Positions 1 to 9,700 of a DNA stretch of 64,000 bases are shown here, piece by piece (the first letter of the stretch is position 1; each line of letters starts with the position of its first letter). A program made the translations under genes and the position numbers. Origin of the DNA: Arenicola marina (lineage: Eukaryota; Annelida; Polychaeta; Arenicolidae). The notes under the pieces were generated by a model, which worked only from the letters and a program-made list of their open reading frames with translations, was not told the origin of the DNA and did not search any database. The DNA is taken from assembly GCA_964019135.1 (NCBI GenBank), contig OZ025252.1, positions 4,790,823-4,854,822 on the forward strand, written 5' to 3'.

Positions 1-3000
1 TGTACGTACCTTCTCAAACCTGGCCTGGATCAGGTTGGCCTTGTCTATGAGGCGCTGTATGTGATGTACGTACCTTCTCAAACCTGGCCTGGATCAGGTT
101 GGCCTTGTCTATGAGGCGCTGTCCGTGATGTACGTACCTTCTCAAACCTGGCCTGGCTCAGGTTGGCCTTGTATATGAGGCGCTGTATGTGATGTACGTA
201 CCTTCTCAAACCTGGCCTGGATCAGGTTGGCCTTGTCTATGAGGCGCTGTCCGTGATGTACGTACCTTCTCAAACCTGGCCTGGATCAGGTTGGCCTTGT
301 CTATGAGGCGCTGTATGTGATGTACGTACCTTCTCAAACCTGGCCTGGATCAGGTTGGCCTTGTCTATGAGGCGCTGTATGTGATGTACGTACCTTCTCA
401 AACCTGGCCTGGATCAGGTTGGCCTTGTCTATGAGGCGCTGTATGTGATGTACGTACCTTCTCAAACCTGGCCTGGATCAGGTTGGCCTTGTCTATTAGG
501 CGCTGTCCGTGATGTACGTACCTTCTCAAACCTGGCCTGGATCAGGTTGGCCTTGTCTATGAGGCGCTGTCCGTGATGTACGTACCTTCTCAAACCTGGC
601 CTGGATCAGGTTGGCCTTGTCTATGAGGCGCTGTATGTGATGTACGTACCTTCTCAAACCTGGCCTGGATCAGGTTGGCCTTGTCTATGAGGCGCTGTAT
701 GTGATGTACGTACCTTCTCAAACCTGGCCTGGATCAGGTTGGCCTTGTCTATGAGGCGCTGTATGTGATGTACGTACCTTCTCAAACCTGGCCTGGATCA
801 GGTTGGCCTTGTCTATTAGGCGCTGTCCGTGATGTACGTACCTTCTCAAACCTGGCCTGGATCAGGTTGGCCTTGTCTATGAGGCGCTGTCCGTGATGTA
901 CGTACCTTCTCAAACCTGGCCTGGATCAGGTTGGCCTTGTCTATGAGGCGCTGTATGTGATGTACGTACCTTCTCAAACCTGGCCTGGATCAGGTTGGCC
1001 TTGTCTATGAGGCGCTGTATGTGATGTACGTACCTTCTCAAACCTGGCCTGGATCAGGTTGGCCTTGTCTATGAGGCGCTGTATGTGATGTACGTACCTT
1101 CTCAAACCTGGCCTGGATCAGGTTGGCCTTGTCTATGAGGCGCTGTATGTGATGTACGTACCTTCTCAAACCTGGCCTGGATCAGGTTGGCCTTGTCTAT
1201 GAGGCGCTGTCCGTGATGTACGTACCTCCTCAAACCTGGCCTGGATCAGGTTGGCCTTGTCTATGAGGCGCTGTATGTGATGTACGTACCTTCTCAAACG
1301 TGGCCTGGATCAGCTTGGCCTTGTCTATGAGGCGTTGTCCGTGATGTACGTACCTTCTCAAACCTGGCCTGGATCAGGTTGGCCTTGTATATGAGGCGCT
1401 GTATGTGATGTACGTACCTTCTCAAACCTGGCCTGGATCAGGTTGGCCTTGTCTATGAGGCGCTGTCCGTGATGTACGTACCTTCTCAAACCTGGCCTGG
1501 ATCAGGTTGGCCTTGTCTATGAGGCGCTGTATGTGATGTACGTACCTTCTCAAACCTGGCCTGGATCAGGTTGGCCTTGTCTATGAGGCGCTGTATGTGA
1601 TGTACGTACCTTCTCAAACCTGGCCTGGATCAGGTTGGCCTTGTCTATGAGGCGCTGTATGTGATGTACGTACCTTCTCAAACCTGGCCTGGATCAGGTT
1701 GGCCTTGTCTATGAGGCGCTGTCCGTGATGTACGTACCTCCTCAAACCTGGCCTGGATCAGGTTGGCCTTGTCTATGAGGCGCTGTATGTGATGTACGTA
1801 CCTTCTCAAACCTGGCCTGGATCAGGTTGGCCTGGTCTATGAGGCGCTGTATGTGATGTACGTACCTTCTCAAACCTGGCCTGGATCAGGTTGGCCTTGT
1901 CTATGAGGCGCTGTATGTGATGTACGTACCTTCTCAAACCTGGCCTGGATCAGGTTGGCCTTGTCTATGAGGCGCTGTATGTGATGTACGTACCTCCTCA
2001 AACCTGGCCTGGATCAGGTTGGCCTTGTATATGAGGCGCTGTATGTGATGTACGTACCTCCTCAAACCTGGCCTGGATCAGGTTGGCCTTGTCTATGAGG
2101 CGCTGTATGTGATGTACGTACCTTCTCAAACCTGGCCTGGATCAGGTTGGCCTTGTCTATGAGGCGCTGTCCGTGATGTACGTACCTTCTCAAACCTGGC
2201 CTGGATCAGGTTGGCCTTGTCTATGAGGCGCTGTCCGTGATGTACCTACCTTCTCAAACCTGGCCTGGATCAGGTTGGCCTTGTCTATGAGGCGCTGTAT
2301 GTGATGTACGTACCTTCTCAAACCTGGCCTGGATCAGGTTGGCCTTGTCTATGAGGCGCTGTATGTGATGTACGTACCTTCTCAAACCTGGCCTGGATCA
2401 GGTTGGCCTTGTCTATGAGGCGCTGTATGTGATGTACGTACCTTCTCAAACCTGGCCTGGATCAGGTTGGCCTTGTCTATGAGGCGCTGTATGTGATGTA
2501 CGTACCTCCTCAAACCTGGCCTGGATCAGGTTGGCCTTGTCTATGAGGCGCTGTATGTGATGTACGTACCTTCTCAAACCTGGCCTGGATCAGGTTGGCC
2601 TTGTCTATGAGGCGCTGTCCGTGATGTACGTACCTTCTCAAACCTGGCCTGGATCAGGTTGGCCTTGTCTATGAGGCGCTGTCCGTGATGTACGTACCTT
2701 CTCAAACCTGGCCTGGATCAGGTTGGCCTTGTCTATGAGGCGCTGTATGTGATGTACGTACCTTCTCAAACCTGGCCTGGATCAGGTTGGCCTTGTCTAT
2801 GAGGCGCTGTATGTGATGTACGTACCTTCTCAAACCTGGCCTGGATCAGGTTGGCCTTGTCTATGAGGCGCTGTATGTGATGTACGTACCTTCTCAAACC
2901 TGGCCTGGATCAGGTTGGCCTTGTCTATGAGGCGCTGTATGTGATGTACGTACCTCCTCAAACCTGGCCTGGATCAGGTTGGCCTTGTCTATGAGGCGCT

Positions 3001-3584
3001 GTATGTGATGTACGTACCTTCTCAAACCTGGCCTGGATCAGGTTGGCCTTGTCTATGAGGCGCTGTCCGTGATGTACGTACCTTCTCAAACCTGGCCTGG
3101 ATCAGGTTGGCCTTGTCTATGAGGCGCTGTATGTGATGTACGTACCTTCTCAAACCTGGCCTGGATCAGGTTGGCCTTGTCTATGAGGCGCTGTATGTGA
3201 TGTACGTACCTTCTCAAACCTGGCCTGGATCAGGTTGGCCTTGTCTATGAGGCGCTGTATGTGATGTACGTACCTTCTCAAACCTGGCCTGGATCAGGTT
3301 GGCCTTGTCTATGAGGCGCTGTATGTGATGTACGTACCTTCTCAAACCTGGCCTGGATCAGGTTGGCCTTGTCTATGAGGCGCTGTATGTGATGTACGTA
3401 CCTTCTCAAACCTGGCCTGGATCAGGTTGGCCTTGTCTATGAGGCGCTGTATGTGATGTACGTACCTTCTCAAACCTGGCCTGGATCAGGTTGGCCTTGT
3501 CTATGAGGCGCTGTCCGTGATGTACGTACCTTCTCAAACCTGGCCTGGATCAGGTTGGCCTTGTCTATGAGGCGCTGTATGTGA
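1..3584 (-). repeat. 64-bp minisatellite made of DRC7 exon end plus splice donor
   Basis: There are 56 head-to-tail units of exactly 64 bp (56 x 64 = 3,584), and the array runs off the left edge. Read on the minus strand, each unit is a copy of the last 48 nt of DRC7 exon 15 (QRLIDKANLIQARFEK) followed by 16 nt of intron that starts with the donor GTACGTAC. The real exon end at 3594-3641 is effectively unit 57. Two main variants alternate (gtatgtga and gtccgtga). Rare changes include an E-for-K codon just before the donor (acctcc units) and one donor GTAGGTAC near 2250. The array lies in the intron after exon 15. No indel is visible, so it is young or strongly homogenised. Confidence 0.97.
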
Positions 3585-3593
3585 TGTACGTAC

Positions 3594-3788
3594 CTTCTCA
3601 AACCTGGCCTGGATCAGGTTGGCCTTGTCTATGAGCCGCTGTTTGAGGTCGGCGCGGCAGTCGTCCATCAGCTTGAGGGCCAGCTGGCGATCCAGTCTCT
3701 CCGGATCTCCCACCTGGGCCAGGAAGGGCGCCAGGTAATCGAGCTCCATCTCCTGCCGGCGACGCTTCTCCTCAGCCTCCTGCTGCTC
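3594..3788 (-). CDS. DRC7: DRC7 exon 15, last exon in the window
   Basis: The exon has 65 codons, phase 0 (acceptor TTATTTGCAG, donor GTACGTAC at 3593). It reads LDYLAPFLAQVGDPERLD and ends QRLIDKANLIQARFEK, a C-terminal coiled coil. Its final 48 nt and donor are the source of the 56-copy array that fills the next intron. The protein should continue in at least one exon to the left of the window. Confidence 0.95.
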
Positions 3789-6700
3789 CTGCAAATAAAA
3801 GAAATCGGTGTTTCATGCCGCTTTTGTGCACACAAGGGCTAAAGTCGGCCAAGGAGCCTCAAGCGCAAGATGTCCTGCAAGTTCGCGGGGTCGAACTCCC
3901 CAATGGGACAATGGCTGCCAAGAAGCTTTGTCCACGTAAACACAAGCCGGTTAACGCCCGGGATAAGTCAGTGACAAGAACAATTTGCTTGATGTGTAAA
4001 AAACCTCTTCAGGTTCTTCAATAGATATACGACCGTTACTTACCAATTCTGCGCGATGTTTCTTGGCCTTCTCATTCCGTCCTGTATCGTAGACGGAGAT
4101 CTCCAGGTCACATGCAACCTCCTCTCGTGTTCGCTCATTGAGGATCTTCAGGACCTGTAACAACCAGGACCAGGATCTCACAACTCTGAGACACGTATAT
4201 CTATATTGAAGCAACAAATAGCTTACCCCTTATGGATAGAATTTACAACACGATCTGGCTTGCCACTAAAAGTACCTTCCATGGTCCATTAAAGGTTAGA
4301 GTTTAGATCATTTCACGGCGTTTTGGTCCTCGGTGAACCCAGCCGCGCAAATAAAGTAATTGTGAACACCAGAAACAGCCAAAGCTCATTACCATAGCAC
4401 AAGAGCTATACCAGAGAAGAATAGTACTGCTTTCGGTAATGTGTCAAATTCGACAACATCGAATTAGCCATATGCCATTACGCTGTGAAGTGGTTACAGT
4501 AATAAAATTAGTGCGATCGATGCAATAAGCTATAAAACTATGGCCACTGTTTGTCATATGATGCCAATCTACAGTAGCCCCTATGAGGCACTAGCGGTCG
4601 ATAGTCTCACCTCCTCTTCGGATTGCCGGACCTTCTCGCGACACTGATCTTCAGCTTTGAGCAGTTCACACATCATCTGGTACAACTCCACTTTCTTTCT
4701 GTCCTCTTTACTGAGACCAACCTGAAGTATGACCAGCATGTTATCGAGAAACGTAAGTACGTACCAACTCGTTAGATATGTTCAACCGAAAATTTTGAGC
4801 AGTTAGTAGATGCAGGCAATTTCCAACGTATGAAAAAGTGTTTTAAAATGTTGATATCCATAGAAATATTGCGGCGAAAGAATCGCGTCGATCTGCCATG
4901 TGCGCGAAAATCATTTCTGTATAGCTCGCGTATTACTCGCACAGTACAATTACTACAATAATCGCGAATTGACCCCTTGCCTGGAACGCGACGTGGTTTT
5001 CCGGGTGCCAGACAACAGTGGCTCCTTTCTCATCGGCGTTGGCCGGTTTCAGGAACTCCCGATTGGAGGAGGATATTTTGGTGACATCGGTGTGGTAGGT
5101 GAGTTGGATTTTTTCCTCCGCCACCAGAAACACGAGTTCTGCAATGTCGTCGTTCGCGCGTTTCTCTACATTGCGGTGGTAACGCTCCACCATTTTCTAT
5201 AAGAAACAGGAGTCAGAAGTCACAGAATTGCAATGGTCAGGAATAAACTGGTGCTTTGGGTTTATATCTGCGGTTGTAGTTCTATTCAAGTTAGTTGCTA
5301 CAATAGACCGGTACAGGCTGTCAATCATTCACTGACGTCACTGTTGCTTTTATCCAATCATGTGGTGTAAAGGGTCTTCCATGTGTGCTATGTCGGACAA
5401 ACAAGTCCCACAAACAAAGCAGCATGTCACTTTCTTGTCAGTTTCAGAGATGAGTACTTCTCACGTGTGCTATGATTGTCAATTTCATACTCACGATAAA
5501 CAAAGAGGACTCAAACGTGGGCGGGACTTAGCGTCGGGTTAGGGATCGGTCTATCCTTTACATCTCAAGACACATACATAATCCTGTCACCAAATCTGAG
5601 AAAAACCATCATGATGGGCTTCTGGCTGACGGCCTCCGATAGATAAGAGATACACAATGTACTACAAGGACCCACCACGATGGGCCTCTGGGTGACGCCC
5701 TCCGCGGGACCGAACTTCTTGGCTCGCTTGCCGAATTCCACAGACCGGAAGAACAAGTGGTCGTCGCGGCCAGTGAAGTGCTCAGCCATGTCGGTGGGCG
5801 ACTCGACCCGCTTCTGCAGCCCGTCCACGCGTGCCTGGTCGTAATATACCATCGTCCGCTCGTTCTCCGGCCCCACGTCGCCGGCTCTGTAGTGATGCTC
5901 TAAAACACACTCCGCATAGTCACCCGGCAGTCCCTCATACGTGGCAATATTGGATAAATATAAGAAGCTCAGTCACTGTAGTGGTGCTCTACCATACACC
6001 CCGCATATAGTCACCCGGCAGTCCCTCATACGTGGCAATATTGGATAAATATAAGAAGCTCAGTCACTGTAGTGGTGCTCTACCATACACCCCGCATATA
6101 GTCACCCGGCAGTCCTTCATATGCGGCAATATTGGATAAATATAAGAAGCTCAGTCACTGTAGTGGTGCTCTACCACACACCCCGCATAGTCACCCGGCA
6201 GTCCTTCATATGCGGCAATATTGGATAAATATAAAGAGCTCAGTCATTCCTATCATGTATCAATGCGTCCCTAAAAAAGGATGCAAGCACCAGTTGTTTA
6301 CTTTTGTTTCAAGATCGACCATGTGGCAGAAAACATTCTACCAAAGTGTCGACCCAATATACATCAAAGAAATTAAACAATAGACTAAAGTGAAGGGTAA
6401 AAATTTGATTCGCTGGGGTATATTTAAGGTAAACAAACATGCAACTTCAGTACATACTAATCTTTACCTTTCAAACTTTTCTGTCTCCCTGGAGCATAAT
6501 ACTCAGTGATCCAACCAGTCCTCTTGTTGTACACACGTTCCAGAAGTTTATCTGCTCGATTGGCATAAAACTCCTTCACCGTCACAAGGTCAGTCACTGA
6601 AAAGTCCGCCATTCCACGATAAATACCACACCATGGGGCAAATTATTACAATTTCACAGAAGCGATTGGACCTTACAATATATATATATTATATGTAAGT

Positions 6701-9700
6701 TATACAAACACCTACTTAAAATTGTTACCTGAATTTTGTACAACCAAACTGATATGATTCTTGTCTTGCAAACGAAAACGCTGGCACATTTCTGAAAATG
6801 AAAATTCATAGTTGCTACCGATTGAACACCACCCCGGCCCAGATTGTATGTGGACTCAACTACATTATAACATTGACACTTACAATCCTTGTCTTCATAC
6901 ATCGACAGGCGAGAAACAAGTCCATCCTTCATCAGGTAATGGGCAAACTTCTCCAGCTTGGCTCTCCTGTATAGCTTTGTCTTCTTTCCCTGGGGGCAAC
7001 GCATCTGAAAATCTACACACAAAGCGAGGATCCTCAAAGACAAAGCCAATATAAAGTCAATACAGTCACGCATAGAACTCGGAAAGATACATTGTTTTTC
7101 AAATGAATAAAGTCATTTTTGGCTTCACCCATCAGTATTATAACGGCCCACAGTTAATTATTCGTTTGAGACTGAAACTTTACACAATGATGGCCAGTGG
7201 GCATAGTACACTACCCTTGTCACAGAAGCACTTGGGATCTTGATAATCCTGCATGAACAGATGGAGTGGACCCCCGAATTCAAGCACGATGGCTGGCCTG
7301 GCAGAGCTCACTCGACAGCATAGAGTTGTAACAGCCAGCTATTTACCTGTCTGCGACAGTTCGATGCGTTCTACCCAAGATGGAGGCATGTCAAATGTCT
7401 TTTTATTGGCGTCATCCTCTTCCTCCTCATCCTGGAGATCAAACCCATTGTTAAGAGTTGTATCGATAATATACATAAATCATTACCATGGTTCCTTTAG
7501 GCAACAGTGCTCATTTAGTCTTGTAGATGTCTTAAAGCAAATGCTACAAAACTATTTTATTTAAATGATGATTCATTCACATCTAGTCAAATGCCAAGAT
7601 CAGCTTAATTCCACGCTAATCGCATACTTCGAGAACAAATAATATTGTAGTGAATATAAATAGTCCATGATCGTGTCTTGCAGCGGTGGTGGGGCGGGGC
7701 GCAAATTTGGAAAAACTTAACTAATTTATTAATTTAATTGGAGCTTACCTCCTCGTCGAAGTCTTCTCCAAGTTCATCTCCAGGAAGTTGAAGTTTAGGT
7801 TTCTCATCCGAAGCGAACATGTACTCCCAAATTGTGCAGTCACCAAGGTCATAGCGCAATTTCTAAACAAAGAAAGTTAAAATTAATCTTCTACCCCTGC
7901 GCGGGTAGCATGTTCACCCATTACACACACACAACTAAATTATGATTTTCATTAGTTTAAGAGGGAACTGAATTGTCGGGATTAATAAGGCAACTTTTGT
8001 GCATCTGATTTAATATAAGAGAGATCACGGGTTGGGGTTAATAAGACAATTGTTGTGAGTTCGAAGGCTAAATCCGACCAAGAAACATCCCAGGACAATG
8101 ATACAGAGTCGGTAAAACATGCTACAAACGCAGGTACTAGATAACCAAAGCATGACTTGTTGAATTGTAGCCTGAACCAACTGAACTTCCGATATTCGAT
8201 AACAGACATATATAAAAGCTATGCTGTTGCGGCAGGATTTTAATCTGCGTCGATAAGTATAGACATCTGATACACCTGTGGGTTAATTACCCACCTTGAC
8301 TCCTTCGGAGCAATCCTGCATGTTAACCCAGTAGTTGGAGTGGCTCCAGACGCTCTCGATGCCCAGGTACTGATCGCTGGTGATGGACTGGGCCAGCCCA
8401 GTCAGGGGTTCTATGAAGAAACTCTCCGGCACTTCCCTCTTGCCTTCGAGGACCAGAACCCAGGAGTGGACGCGGAGACCGTGCAAAGGATCTGGAGGAG
8501 GTTGCTCCAGCTCCTGCAGTGGAACCCCATGATGAAACGGTGAATGGCCAGGCTTATTTCTCAAGGTTGTCCCTTGAAAGGTTTTGCAGAACACATAGCT
8601 TTATAGCATTACCTATTTAATAACTAAACTTATGCATCAGATGTATGGAAATTGTTGACAAAATGGTGACACAACAAGGTAATACAATTACAGATCATGG
8701 TGAACGATATGTGCACAGTAGAAAGTGACTTTCTCGACCCATGTCCTTTTCCTATGGTAATCACTCCCTGTTCAACTTTGTTTATAAAAACGTTGTATAA
8801 TTGATATATCAGCAGGGAGAAATGTGAATATTCATCAAAGCGGTAAAAGCTCAAAGGTTAACCTCTTGTTTCTGTTCCTCTTCTAGTCTCAATTTCTCAG
8901 CAGCGTCTTCTGCTTCTTTCTCTTTTCTCTTCACCATTTTTAGCTCAAATTTGCTCCTCAAGTCCTTGGGCGGTTTGACAGTGTACTTTTCCATTTTCTT
9001 TTTCTCTGCTTCTTCTTTAGCCTTTAAACAGAGATTGTGGCTATTTTATTGATCGACAAATGCACACCAAGAATATATAACTTCACTGTTACTGGTTACT
9101 TTTGAATTGGCTACAGACATGTAATATTAAGAGAATACAAAAACTACAGTATATACCAGGATAGTTGTAAGTCCTACTTACTAAACACTCTTTGGAGAGT
9201 CATATCAAATTACATTTGCCTAACTTGTTAGAAGTTATCAAGTATGTGAGGTACAAAAATTGTGATGAGTATGAATTAGGATACCTTCACTTTCTTCTTC
9301 ATCATAGGACAAATTTCACGTGTTTCATCCATATAGCAAGTCTCTCTGCTGGCATAGCCACTAACAACATATGCATCATAGCCTACTCCTATAAGTAAGG
9401 AGGCAAGCAGTGTGCTGTATTCAAAGCAGTTGCCTTTCTGTCGCTTCAGGGTGGTAGTTGGGGACAGCAGTCTTTCAGGCTACAAACAGGAAGCATTCAA
9501 ACTAACTGCTTGTCAGTAGAGTTATATCTGTTTGACACAGATGATGACCACTTTATATGATATACACCAACCATTTTGACAGAAATAAATCAAGAATTAT
9601 AATAGGATATTTGTTAAGTAACTATGGTATGGACATGCATGCAATTTCATTTGTTATTACTTTGAACCCAAATGTTTTGCTAGTGCAATGACAGCCATAT

